Source: Neurospora tetrasperma FGSC 2508 (taxonomy: Eukaryota; Ascomycota; Sordariomycetes; Sordariales; Sordariaceae). Taken from it: a stretch of DNA of 64,000 nucleotides. Shown here in pieces: positions 12,251-24,238 of the stretch. Position 1 is the stretch's first letter, and each line of letters starts with the position of its first letter. A model generated the notes under the pieces. It was given only the letters and a program-made list of their open reading frames with translations, had not been told where the DNA came from and did not search any database. The position numbers and the translations under genes are program-made. The stretch covers positions 3,132,723 through 3,196,722 of the forward strand of contig NW_009799179.1 in assembly GCF_000213175.1 (NCBI RefSeq), in the 5' to 3' direction.

Positions 12251-12550
12251 GGCCGCGTAGGCGATCGCTGGGGTCTCGATCCGGGTCGTGGGATTCCCCC
12301 TGGGTTACAGCCTAGCTCCCGGCCTGGGTCCAACTCTGGGTCCTTGGGGGATGTCCAACTCTGCGTGTCAACACGGGCGGTGGACCATGTGTACAGTACG
12401 GTGGCCCAAGTGTGACTTGGGTCGTTTATCCAAAAGTTCAGAAAATAAAAGTCAGTACCAGCTGCAGGCATTAGGCTCGCACTGGGGGGTAACCTTCTTA
12501 ACCTAACTTAATGCTTACCTTAAGCTCCGGGCTATCTCCCACGAAGTCAA
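12251..12550 (-). promoter_or_regulatory. Upstream region of the Stb6-like gene
   Basis: GC-rich 300-bp stretch directly upstream of the minus-strand start at 12250. It probably contains the promoter and 5' leader. Short frames here look incidental. Confidence 0.35.
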
Positions 12551-12710
12551 CTCCCACCAACTCCTATTAATTCCCATTAACTCCTATCAATTCTCATCAA
12601 TTTCCATCGACTCCTATCGACTCTCATTAATTCTCATTGACTCTTATTAACTCTCATTGACTCTCATTGACTCTCATTGACTCTCATTGACTCCCATTAA
12701 CTCCCATTGC
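12551..12710. repeat. 10-bp minisatellite, 16 copies in perfect phase
   Basis: Sixteen consecutive 10-mers of consensus CTCYCATTRA (for example CTCTCATTGA) run without a length change from 12551 to 12710. The variants are nearly all C/T or G/A transitions, and four identical copies lie at 12651-12690. The period is close to one DNA helical turn. No coding role is evident. Confidence 0.9.
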
Positions 12711-14100
12711 TTCATTGCTTCATTACCTTCGTACGAGACTAAACTTTGCTAAGACGTCAGGTAGCAGTGCAAATAGGCCCTGGCTTGCCTGTCCTCGCTA
12801 ATGAACCCGCCCTGCACTTGGTTCTTCTCCAAATTTTTGAGTTGGGGTAAGGTAGCAATGCAACTGGATCCCGCTCTTTCTCTCCTCCCCCCCCCGGCCG
12901 GGGCCAAAAAGAAGGAAGAAAAAAAAAAGAAGAAAAAGAAGAGAAGAAAAAGAAGAAAAAGAAGAGAAGAAAAAGAAGAAAAAGAAGAGAGAGAAAAGAA
13001 GAAGACTAGCGAAAAAGGGAAAGAGAAAAAAAAGGAAGTGAAAAAAGGAAGAAGAGAAAGAAGAAAGAAGAGAAAGAAGGAAGAGAAGCAAGAAAGAAGA
13101 GAGGAAAGAAGCTAGAAAGGTTGAAGTCAAAGTTCAAGGCCTGGGCGTGAGTGTTGAATTTTGTAAGTGTAGTAAAGGCGTTGATATAAAATAGCCGACA
13201 CTTGGCTGCAGCTGGGAGCTTGCTTTTCAACGGCACAGCTGATGATGGTAGCCACTCGTGGATGGTGATTCAGATACAACTTTGTTGGAGGTACGTAGGT
13301 GTGTTTTAACAAGCAGTTGGTGCACACACTACAAGTAAAGGTGGTATGTGATGGGATCACGGCATTGGTAAATCCAAACAGGAGACATGGTTGTGAGTAA
13401 AGGGATCCATGCCATCCAGACGTGCCTGCCTGACAGTGCAAAGGGCGAAGAAGCTTCCATCAGATGTTCCCTGAATTCCAGGGCTCTTCTTCCCCTTCAG
13501 AGCTGTAAGTCCCGAGCGTCACCAACCTTACCTACTGCTCTGCAATCCCTAGTAACTCACCTCCAACCTAAAGACACCCTGCCAAGAGCCGGGCTTCCAT
13601 CCGTCTTTAAGTTTCCATCTTTCCTTTGTTAGGTAGGAGTTGCATGCTTTCGTGTTGCAAGTTCCTCAACACTCGACTTCAGATGTCGAGGTACTATCGC
13701 AGATAGGTAGGTAGGTACCTCTAGCCATATACACATAACCTAGAGGTAGTGTAGTTCTAGAGCTACCTAGCCACTGTCCTTGCCCACTACAGCGGGACCT
13801 CTTCCCTTCCCTTATACTATGTAGGTACCTAGTGTAGAGGTACCTATCGGGCTACCTCTAGTATGGTGGGGTAATGCTACCTCTACAGGTAGGCACCTAC
13901 CTAACCAACCTACGCCCGGTTAACGAAACGTCACTGGCTGTGGGGCACGGCACTTGCACTATTGTAAGTGACACTGTATATACCTACCTACCTGCTGATG
14001 ACCAAAACTCAGTGAGTGAGGCGCGTGCCTTACAATCCAAGTACGGCTATCGACGACAATCTTCCAATCCTCTACACCTTCTCCCGAATTATTTTTTCTA
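12711..14100. other. Low-complexity spacer (polypurine tract, TAGGTACC palindromes)
   Basis: No gene is supported here. A C9-type run (about 12888) is followed by about 210 bases almost wholly A and G on the + strand (12906-13114), which yields misleading Lys/Glu-rich or Phe/Ser-rich frames. Positions 13680-13900 are dense in TAGGTACCTA, AGAGGTAGC and CTACCTAC motifs, a dispersed palindromic flavour seen again near 58.45 and 58.92 kb. The right edge meets the second RIP block near 14100. Confidence 0.7.
12906..13114 (+). repeat. Polypurine (A/G) tract of about 210 bp
   Basis: The + strand is almost exclusively A and G, dominated by AAGAAG, GAAAA and GGAAG words with only isolated interruptions. 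Long homopurine runs with mirror symmetry can adopt triplex (H-DNA) structure; that possibility is inference. Confidence 0.85.
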
Positions 14101-17100
14101 AGATTGGCTTCGGCCAATTAGAGGACGTTATTCGAGAGTAAACCAATTAGGACTAGGTACCCTAAACCGTCGCTAAAATACTAAGACAATTATTACAACT
14201 TTTCCTACCCTCTAAGACGGGCTTAACGCCTATCTCTCCCTTACAATAATTATAATAGCGCCCTTTTAAAACGATATTATAACTACCTTACGCAAAGCGA
14301 ACGAAGAATTTATTAAGAGCCTTTAGGCGCGCTTCTAAATCGCCGAAAAATTTATCGAAATTATTATTAAAATATATAATTCCCTCAATTCTCCCGCCTA
14401 GAAAAGGGCGGCTACCCCCCTTCGTATTTAATTTTACAACTTCCTACGCTCTTTCTTTTATATAGAAAACCTTATAATAATTTACTACCTTCTTCCTTCG
14501 ATATTTCCTCCCTTTTCTCTTTAAACTATTTCCCCCCCTATATTTCCCTTAATAAAAATTACTAATAAGGCTAGGCTTATCTAATTATAAATAGCCCTAC
14601 CCCCGGCCCTATTTAATTAAATAGTAATTTAAACGCCCGTTAAGGACGCGAATATAATATAGTAAAAGATTATTAATAAAAAAAATAGGACTAAAATAAT
14701 TAGCCTATTTACTTCTATTAATAATATTAATTATAAGCCCCCCCTTCCCTTTAATACTATTATTATTTATAAAGAGAATTATAAAGCTTTCCTCAAATTC
14801 GCCCCAAATATAGAACTTCGGAAAATAATACCCAAAGGAGTTATTTCCTATATTACTAAAGAAATTAAATTCCCTTACTAATATATTAAGAAAGTTTATT
14901 TAATATAATCCGGTTTTTATATTGAAATTATTACCTCTAACTAATAGTTAACCCTTATCGAACTTAATAAGAAAATCCTATACTATTAAATCGACTTTAA
15001 AATTAAATTAATATTATATTACTTTATAAACGTCCCTTTTAAATTCTTCGCCTATAATAACGCTTATAATACAGAATTATATATTAAATAGGAAGTCTTT
15101 ACTACTATTAAACAATAAATTAAAATTATTAAGGCTAAGACCCTCGGTAATTATATTATTATCCTTTTAAAGAAAATATAATTATTCTAAATCTTTAATT
15201 CTAAATCGGCTTATATAATAGAATAGAACCTATAAATTAATATTTACGAATACTATTTTAATCCGTACTATACCGCTAAATATATTTCTATTTTAATTTA
15301 TAAGGAATATAATACCCCTTTTACTATTTATAAAAATATATATAAATTAATCCCCTAGTACCCTAATTATTTAGGCCCCTTCTAATTTAATTATTTTAAT
15401 TACTTAATTTTCCCTAAGGTTAAGGACGGCTATATTATTAAATTTATACTAAATTAGTATTCTAACGTTCGTAAAATAAGTAAAGCGGCTTATAAAGTAG
15501 CTACTTACGAATTTAAAAAAGCGAAGGAAGTAGACGCGGACGCTATAATTTAGGAGGTTATTATAATTAATAAAAATAGCGATACCTCCCTTAAAAATTT
15601 ACCCTTTACCGATATTTCTAAACCTAGCCTAACCTTACTTATAATTACTATACTATCCTAATTAGAACTAATCTAACCGGCCCCCCGCCTTAATACCCCT
15701 CCCCTATTTATAATTATATTTATATAAGCCCCGTCCCTCAATCCGAAGATAATATACTTTAAAATAATAATATAAAAAGAGACTAATAAATAATATTTTA
15801 ATTTATTAGGTATAAAGGGCTATAGCGCTTCCTTTTCCTTTAATTAACCCTCTTCTACTCCTTATATTAAAATACTATTTATAAATAAAGGTTCTTCTAA
15901 TAATAGTAAAACCCCGGCCGAAATTTAAAGCAACTTCCTTAAAAACTGTTTCTTAATAGTTACTAACCGCTCTTAAACCTCCTCTCAATTACCCTAGCCC
16001 TATATAGATAATAAAAATATTAAAGAATAATTTACGTTCCCCCCTATTTCTACCCTATAATAGAGGAATTTAAAATTATATTTATTAACATTTAAAAATC
16101 CCTAACGAATATTAATAGTATACTTAAATAGGCAATTAATAATTAAATCCCAGTAATTTATATTTAAAAGCCTCTAATTATCTAAAGCCGACTTTATAAA
16201 TACCCTAGCTTTTATATTATTAGACTTAATAATTATAATATACGTATAGTAATATATATTATAAAAATATATAAATTTATTATTACTATTACCTTCTAAA
16301 TATATACTACTACTACCTTAGTTTTAAATATTAATATTACTAATATATATTAGTATTTATAAAATAAGTAAATAGAATTTACTAAAATATATTTACCGGA
16401 AGTTTTAATATTCTATTTACTTATTATTAGAGATTTTAATACGTACTACTATATATAGGACCCCCGTTTTTACAATTCTCACTATAGTACCAAAATTAAT
16501 AACCTTATAATTACTTTCGGCCTCTACCTCCTTAATACCCTAGGCGTACTTATTTATAAGTATATTTAAAGTAAATTTATTATAAATTTAGCGTTCGGCG
16601 TAGGTAAATTATATATAAGGGTCGGAGTATAGGTATTAAATTATAAGAAATTTATTATTACTATTCCTATTATTAAAATTACCCTACCCCCCCGGAAATA
16701 CCTTTTACCCCCGGAATAAATAAATAATACTATTTTAGTACTTATTAAATAGCTCTTATAATAACCTTTAATCCCTTCTATAGTAGTAAAACTCAATAAA
16801 TTAGTATAAATACTTATAAATACCTTTAAAAGTATAATTAGGGAATATTCTATCCCAATTGGGGGACAGCCTAAGAATATACTATAATAGAACCCTTCCT
16901 TAACCGAAATAAGAGAGACCGATTTAATAGTATACTATAAAATTTATAAGGAAACTTATAAATCCTTTTATAATAAGAGGATTAATAATACTAAATCCCT
17001 TAAGGACTTAAATAGTATTTTAAGATAGAGGAATAATTTATTAAACGATTAGCCTATATTAATTAATATACTAAAATAAAAATTCACTTACTTAAAAGAA

Positions 17101-19420
17101 ATTATAATATATTTAATATATATAACCTTCCGCCCTTTAAGTAAAAATACCCTTTCCCTATATAATTATAAGGGTAATACCCTCCCCCTAAATATTATTA
17201 CTTAGGCCCTAGAACCGCTATCGGATAAGGAATTCCGGAAAGCCTTCTTAGACTATAGGTCTAATATTCTAAACCTAAATAGAATTACCTTTAATACTCT
17301 AAAAGTTATATAGGACGCAATCCTCCCTTACCTTAAAGTAATTATATAAATTTCCTTCTATTTAAATAAATTCCTAGCCCTATTTAAAAAAGCAAAGGTT
17401 ATTACCCTCTTTAAACCTGGTTAGAACTTATATAATTATAAAGGTTAATAACCTATAACCCTCCTCTCTACTATTAATAAAAGTATTAAGAAATTTATAG
17501 TCCGTAGGATAATAGTAATAGCCTTTAATATAGATTTTATTCCGAGGGATTCTATAGGGGCCTTTTTAATATAATTAGCTATAGACCTAATTACTACGCT
17601 CGTTTATAATATAGAAGAGGTTAACTGCCTTAATTAATATAATATAATCCTTACTTTCAATATCGATTCTACTTTCCTATTTACTAGGGTAAATAAATTA
17701 ATTAAAGTCCTTATAGGCTAAAAATAGCCCCTAACCTTTACTAACCTTATCCAGAATTTCTATATAAATAGAAACTTCACTTTTTAATAAATAAATAGTA
17801 GGTTCTATATTAATAATAGCTTCCTATAAGGATTACTATAATTACCTATCCTTTTTCTCCTCTTTACTACGTCCCTCCCTAAGAGAATATAAGGATTTAC
17901 TTTCTTTTATACGAATAATATTACCTACCTTACAATCGGTAGAGATATAATATAAATCTTTTATATAACGACCCGCCGGGCTACTGACCTATACGAATAT
18001 ATAATAGCCTTAAGTTTTAAAATTAATTATAAAAAAACGGAAGTACTCTACTTTCTACCTAAAAGTAAAAACGTAAAAAAAATTTAGTATAACTCCGCTT
18101 ATATAATTATTAATACTCTAGTAAAATAAGTCCGCCTATAAAAAGAAATAAAATAATTTAATATCTATTTAAATATAAAATTATCTTTAATTATTTAAAT
18201 CCGCAATAGAGTCCCTAAAGCAATAATAATTACCGGCCTCGCGGTCCGAATTAATTAAATCTCTTATATTTTTATTATATACCTCCTTCCTACTCTTATA
18301 TATAATATAATTATACTCTTCCTAAACTTCTATAAATTGGGAATTAAGGGGATACTAATATTTACTAATATTTTATTTATATTCTACGAATTAAAAATAG
18401 TAATTTCTAAAGCCCTCTATAGAATAATATTTATTTAATATACTATTTTTAAATAAATCCCCTTCTAACTATCCGGTATTATACTAATAAGAATCCTAAA
18501 ACGAAAGGTAATTAAAGTTACAACCCGCCTATATACCCTATTAAATAATTATCCTTTTATATAATAATTAAAGTATAACCCCCTCCGAGGATAATTATAC
18601 TTATATTCTTTCGTAAATTTATAAATACCCCCCAAAGAACCCCCTAACGAATTCTACCTCCCCTACCTCCCCGCCCTATAATAATAATTCGTATTAAAAA
18701 TAACCTTTCTACTTAAAATAAAAGGGAAATAAATTCTACTATTAAAAACTAACTTAGAATTTTATTAAATTACTAATAAATTAAAATACTTTATAGACCC
18801 CCCCTAATATAAATATAACCCCTATTTTATATTCTCCCGGCTATACTTCACCTAATAAATTAAAGAAAGAATAGAATATTAGGACTTTTACTTATATTAT
18901 AAACAGTTCTATTACCCTTAAAAGGCGTTTAAATACTATATTTATAATACTTTATAAAAAAAGGCTACTTTTTTACTTACTTAATCGTTACTTACCGTAA
19001 CCTTAATATAACGGCGGATACCCTATAGGTATTTAGTATAAATTACGCTATATTTATTGTAAGAATGAAAGCCCTAAAAAATTAAGGATATATAAGGATT
19101 TAAATAATAGGAGGAGAATAAGGCTATAGAAGAATAAGGGTAATTAGAATTGAAATACCCGACCCGGACGACGTACTTATTCCTTTCGAAGAAGTATATA
19201 TACTACTAGGGTTAGGGGGTTTAGAATAAATAGTCCAATTAGGATAGGATACATAAGGGTTTTTCTAGCGTACAAATAGGATAGGGTTCGACCGTCCTCC
19301 CTATAAGGCTTTTTCCCCGCTTTTTATACCTTTACTACACCATCGTCGTAAATACGACTTATTATCTCTCGGTAATAGAACGTAGTCGAAAAATACATTC
19401 ATTCATTCATTCATTCCAAT
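14100..19420 (+). mobile_element. RIP-inactivated LINE-like (Tad1-type) retrotransposon and flanking RIP block
   Basis: The whole block is AT-rich and full of stops, but conserved LINE motifs survive in + frames. Near 16435 a frame reads RDFNTYYY(stop)DP, the decayed form of the GDFN..H..W.P motif of the apurinic endonuclease domain. From about 17395 a frame reads ITLFKPG, then (stop)PITLLSTINKSIKKF, then IPRDSIGAF, LFLLFTTSLPKRI and FYTNNITYLTIGRDI. That is the order of reverse-transcriptase motifs, with the catalytic YADD box decayed to YTNN. Upstream sequence (about 14.2-16.0 kb) probably derives from ORF1. No frame is functional. The 3' side ends in (CATT)n. Exact element ends and target duplication were not determined, and flanks could include other relics. 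Confidence 0.8.
19396..19416 (+). repeat. (CATT)5 microsatellite at the 3' edge of the LINE relic
   Basis: Five tandem CATT units lie exactly where the AT-rich relic gives way to normal-composition DNA. LINE elements often end in short simple repeats, so this plausibly marks the retrotransposon's 3' end. Confidence 0.75.
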
Positions 19421-19645
19421 CCTCCACTTTACCTTTGAATCAAACACCAGACTACCTTCTATACTATACATTCATTATTCCCATCTTACCCACATCCTCT
19501 ACCCATGCCACACAGTTCCGAACTTTGATCTCGCCACCTTCCGCGTAGATGATGCACATTTCCCCCTCACTTGGCCTAGATAACTCCGGTCTGACCAGCT
19601 TTCCTTTTCCATACCATCACAGCAACGCACACGAGTTTAGATAAC

Positions 19646-21101
19646 ATGACGGCACAAACAACAGCCATGGAGGCTCTTCAGAAGGAACTGGACCGGCTCA
19701 ACCGGGCACCAGGTCTGTCCGCGACAGAAGACAGGGTCGACAAGATCATTGAAATGCTCACCTCGGTGAGGGACCAAATTGTTCAAAGTGGTACGTATGC
19801 TCAGCACTAGTCACTCATGGGAGAGTGACACTAACAGAGGCACAGGCATGGACACACACGTAGCCAGCATGTCCATCACGAAGATTCAGAACCCCATCAA
19901 ATCAACGTTTGAAAAAATAAACGACGATCTCAAAGGCGTGACAGCAACTCAGAGGAAGCTGGGCAAGACGCTGGACAAGCACTTTCCTCTCAAGGACCTA
20001 CCCTCAACACATGACGCCATGGCTGACCAGGAATCCTTGATAAATCGTGCCATTTCTATGCATTTGCTGCGTGAGGGACAGTTCTCGGTAGCCTCAACTT
20101 TCATAGAAGAAACGGGGGACGCGGCAACTCTTGAAAACGTCAACGCGGTAGCCGATGGTCAAGATCAGGTGAGCGCGAGCGATAACTATGATGACGAGCC
20201 AATGGATGAAGACAGGGATGATGATGATGATGACGAAGACGACGACGATGACGATGACGAAGACGAGTACATGAGCCCCCTCGAAGGCGCTGCAACAGGT
20301 TTGGGCTTCAGACAGCTCCAGAACCTCTCCTCCCTCCAATCCCACGAACTCGAAGCGAAATTCTCCCAGATGTACACCATCCTACAAGACATCAAGTCCC
20401 GGAACCTACTCTCCGCAATAGAATGGGCCCGGAGCAACTCGGGCGAGCTCGAAGCCCGCGGCAGCAACCTCGAGTTCGAACTGAGCAGGCTGCAATACGT
20501 CTGGCTCTTCAAGGGTCCCCGTGTCAACGGCCTGCCCGACAACGAGCTCAACGGTACAGCAGGAGCACTCTTGTACGCCCAACAAAACTTTTGGCGGTTC
20601 GGCAACCGCTACATCGGCGAGATCCAACAGCTCGCCAACGCGCAGATCTACGCTCGCAACCTTTCCGAGTCGCCCTACAGGCACATCTTCTCCACGGAAA
20701 CCGCCTTTGCGGACGTGGCCTCGTCCTTTACGCGCGAGTTCTGCAGCCTCTTGGGCTTGTCAGCCGAATCCCCCTTATACGTGGCCGTAACAGCCGGCGC
20801 GCTGGCTCTTCCACTCCTGATTAAGTACCAACAAGCCACCCGAGCCAAGGGAACCGAGTGGACAACCACCAACGAGCTAGCCTTCGAGACCCCGCTCCCC
20901 GAACGCATGCTCTACCATTCCATCTTTGTCTGTCCGGTCTCCAAGGAGCAGACCACGGAACAAAACCCGCCCATGATGATACCTTGCGGACACGTGCTGG
21001 CCAAGGAGACGTTGCAGAGGCTGCTGAAGGGAACGCGCTTCAAGTGTCCGTATTGTCCGGCCGAGGGGTTGGAGAAGGATGCCAGACGCATCATGATTTA
21101 G
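19646..21101 (+). CDS. rmd5: GID/CTLH complex E3 ubiquitin ligase subunit Rmd5 (Gid2)
   Basis: Homologue of yeast Rmd5/Gid2 and animal RMND5, a RING-type subunit of the GID/CTLH ubiquitin ligase that degrades gluconeogenic enzymes in yeast. Two exons, 19646-19790 and 19846-21101, give 466 residues. The 55-bp intron has a GTACGT donor and a CTAAC branch site, and joins QSG to MDTHV. A LisH motif lies at about residues 111-137, CTLH-like helices at 220-275, and a variant RING at the C terminus with C411, C429-G-H431 and C449-P-Y-C452. Missing zinc ligands in the first half of the RING are normal for this family. Residues about 160-188 are an almost pure Asp/Glu tract encoded by GAY repeats, inserted between LisH and CTLH. 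Convergent with the UPF0658-like gene. Confidence 0.92.
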
Positions 21102-23036
21102 GGAGGCCATTATGTCGATTTGTCTCAAACTCGGGAGCAGTGGACGGGGAGTAGTAGTACTAGTAGAAATAGTATTTTTGGGCTCGCCACGCCCACACTG
21201 GGTGGCATGAATTTGGATTTCCTCCAGAGAGCTCCACAACGACGACGACGACCCTTGTCTGACGGCCTCACGTTTGTTGGCAGGCAGGTCCGGTTGGGTG
21301 AGAATGGGAGGCCAAGGCTGGCCCAAAGTGCCTCCTCGCAAGCTCGTCATCGGCGGTTTCAACCTGTGCGTCCATCCCGATCCCATACAAGCTGAGGAGA
21401 GCTTCCCCAACACTTTGCATCCCGCTATTGCCATCATCGTGGTACGATGGTTGTAGTAAAGAGCTTTCTTTTCTTTCTTTTTCTTTTTTAGGAACTTGCT
21501 CAGGTTTTCTTCACATCTTGAACTTGAGAGTGTTTTTTCCTTTTCTTTTTGTTTTGTTTTTCACATGCAGCCCGGAACAGCGGAGGGGGGGTATGACAGT
21601 TTATTGCTATTGACGAGATGGATGGTTCTACTTAGACATAATCTCAACACGCACACGCACACGCACACGCACATACGCATTACTATCGTCACAGATTTGT
21701 TTACGTCGTGAAGGATGGCGGCGGTGCTGGATTTCCAGGATGCAATCAAGGCTGCGCTGGTATGGGATCAGTAGGGTACAGGTACTCTCTTATCGATACG
21801 TCCCGGATTTGGTGGCTTAGGAAAGCGAACTACGTATTATATATACCAAACAACTGAAACGAGCAAGCACATGATCCAATGAATCCAAGCAGACAGCTCT
21901 TTATGGTAGGTCGTAAGTAGTCTCCACTCGACCCTTATGCCACTCCTGTCGACCAAGTGTCGTGGGCTGGGCAGTGTTTTGCGTGAGGGTTGTGATGGTA
22001 CAAACTTTAGCACCTGTCAGCTCCTTATGTTATCATATGGGAGGGGGAGGGGTTAGTTTTCATCCCATTTGTCATTAAACATATGAACATTTTCCCACCC
22101 ACGTGCATTCTAGCTTCCTCTTTCTTCCCCATAATTACTGTCTCATTAGTTTCTCCCGAACCTTTTGACGCATCAGGTTCTGATTCTACGTGCTGTGCCA
22201 GCGGTTATGTCTCAAGGGTATGTCTCAAAATTGGGGTTGACATAGGAACAACATCTGAAACAACATATGGACAAAGCGGTATGCAACGAAGCATGGGAGC
22301 AAATGTAGCCCATATCAATGGATGGTAATAGGTATCTTATGCATATACACTAACTAGAAGCGATGCCATCGTCTTTCGATGACGTGGGAATCACCCTTGG
22401 CAAGGACCAAAATAGGATACCTCGTGACTTTTTGTGCAATCTGTAACCCAGAAATCATTTGCAAAGGGCGTAAACCGCCCTTTCCGCCCCCCCATTGGCC
22501 ATTTACCCTCAATATGATGGAAGGTTTGCAACTGTAAAACGCCTCTGCTTCATTTTCCCTCGAAGCATTTGCAAACAGATCACGCACACCATTCTAGGCT
22601 CGTGTGAATAAGACATCGAAGAAAAGAACAGGTAACGAAAAGAAGGGGGGGAGGGGGGAAACATATAAAATATGAAAAAAAAAAGTTAGGATGTGCGTTA
22701 TCCATCCCAGGTATCCGCCAAAACAATAATAAATCCTCTTGATATCAAAAACTCTCCAGAGACGCGCGCAAATGACCTTTGTTTCCCTCCCTCTCCAACT
22801 ATGCGCATTCATATCATGCCATATGGTGTTCCTTCACACCTTCCCCTCCTTTGATTTGGTCGTAAATGTCATCAATTGGCAATGGTCATGTCAGATAATC
22901 CTGCTCTGACGGAAACTCTTTCGCCGCTCAAGAATCGCATCCAAAAGATGTTCAAAAAGTCCACAACCAACTTTTATGCTTCCTTTGTCGCATCTTGCTC
23001 GTCTCGTTCTTTATTCTCTATTTCCGCCTCCCCCAC
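21102..23036. other. Convergent spacer with CA-rich microsatellite
   Basis: 1.9 kb between the stops of rmd5 (+) and the UPF0658-like gene (-). It probably holds long 3' UTRs. A (GCACAC)n-type microsatellite lies at 21646-21680. No convincing frame is seen. Confidence 0.55.
21646..21680. repeat. GCACAC microsatellite
   Basis: Repeated CACGCA units on the + strand form an alternating purine-pyrimidine run of about 30 bp, which is Z-DNA-prone. Confidence 0.85.
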
Positions 23037-24238
23037 TCAGTCGATGGTCATCCGGGTCGTCAGTTTGGGTTTCTGATCCGTCATCTGGAATGAGTTTATG
23101 TCATCCTTTTCCGGGTCCCTACCCTGGGGCTTGACCAAGTGCGTCTTGAGTCCATTGCCAAAGTTGCTCGTGCAGATGAACGCGTTGGCGATGGTGATGA
23201 GAATCAGGAGGATGGTCATAACGGCGAACGCGGTAAGGGAGCGCTTAACGGGCGTGTAATGCCAGCCATGACTTTTCGAGTAGATGCGGACAAGCTTGAA
23301 CAAAAAATAGGCAAGACCACCAAAGAAGAGCAGAATAACTGCGTACATTCCAACGCGGTTTTCGCGCTGCGTGAAGAAGGCGGCGCAAAGCAGGATGATA
23401 ATGGTGACGGGAATCGCGGCAGCGGTAAGACCGAGTTCGATGCTTGTCTTGCCGGTTACAACAACCAGGAACTGGATAGTGAAGCCCAGGAAGAAGAAGA
23501 AATCAAACTTGAGCAATGCGATAAAAATCTGGCAATGGCTTGTTAACAACTGATGGACTCTTTTTCACGGCAGGGAAGATCTGGCACAAACCTGATAGTG
23601 AAGAAATCGCTTCTTCATGCGATAATCGGCACCAATCTGCTTCAAGATATCCCACGCAAACTCCTGATAAAGTTGCCAGGCGCACGCGCTCATAGCAACA
23701 GTGGCGACGCCAATGACAGGGGGAATGGTATAAAGAAAGGGCGCGCAGGCGTGCCATACCGCTTCATGGACTTCAAGAGGCCGAAAAATACCGGCCAATT
23801 GGAGCTTACTAATCGATCTATCAATCTGATCGATCTGAAGAATCGTATAGACAAACAGCGCGAGGTTGGCGATGCATAGCCCAATGATCTGAATGGTGTT
23901 CTTCCAGCGCAAGGCATCCCACGTGAGAAACAGGACGTAGAGGAAACCGAAGATGAACAAGGCCAAGAACGTCGGTATCGTCATGTACTGCGCATCGCGT
24001 TCCTCATTTTCGCCAGTCGTGTAGTCCTCAAGGCTGTCCTGAAATCTGCCGAAGATATATCTGTTGGCGGTTAGTTTCTAGTCAAGAGACGACCGAAGGA
24101 ACCAAATGCCACTCACGATTCGAACGTTACACCAATAATAGCCTGTAGAGCGACAATGGCGAAGAAAAACTTTGCCCATCTAGACTCGAGAAAGTCAAAG
24201 ACGCCCTTCTTGGGGCGTGAAGCGATGTTCTGAGCCAT
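23037..24238 (-). CDS. Multi-pass membrane protein, UPF0658 Golgi family-like
   Basis: Three exons on the minus strand, 24238-24117, 24060-23592 and 23528-23037, give 360 residues. Introns 24061-24116 and 23529-23591 are GT-AG and join ES to YIFGRF and LHYQ to IFIALL. The start chosen is the first ATG in the open frame (MAQNIASRPKK); the frame extends upstream only with non-ATG codons. I count seven or eight hydrophobic segments. A loop of the form RDAQYMTIPTFL precedes the second, and WDALRWKNTIQIIGLC follows it, a pattern I associate with the fungal UPF0658 Golgi membrane proteins described in fission yeast. The C terminus is hydrophilic. No enzymatic motif is visible and the biochemical role is unknown. 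Confidence 0.78.

Noticed and set aside
12801-13130. Lys/Glu-rich and Phe/Ser-rich frames on both strands
   Set aside because: They are produced by the homopurine tract, where one strand lacks stop codons; no domain or start context supports a gene.
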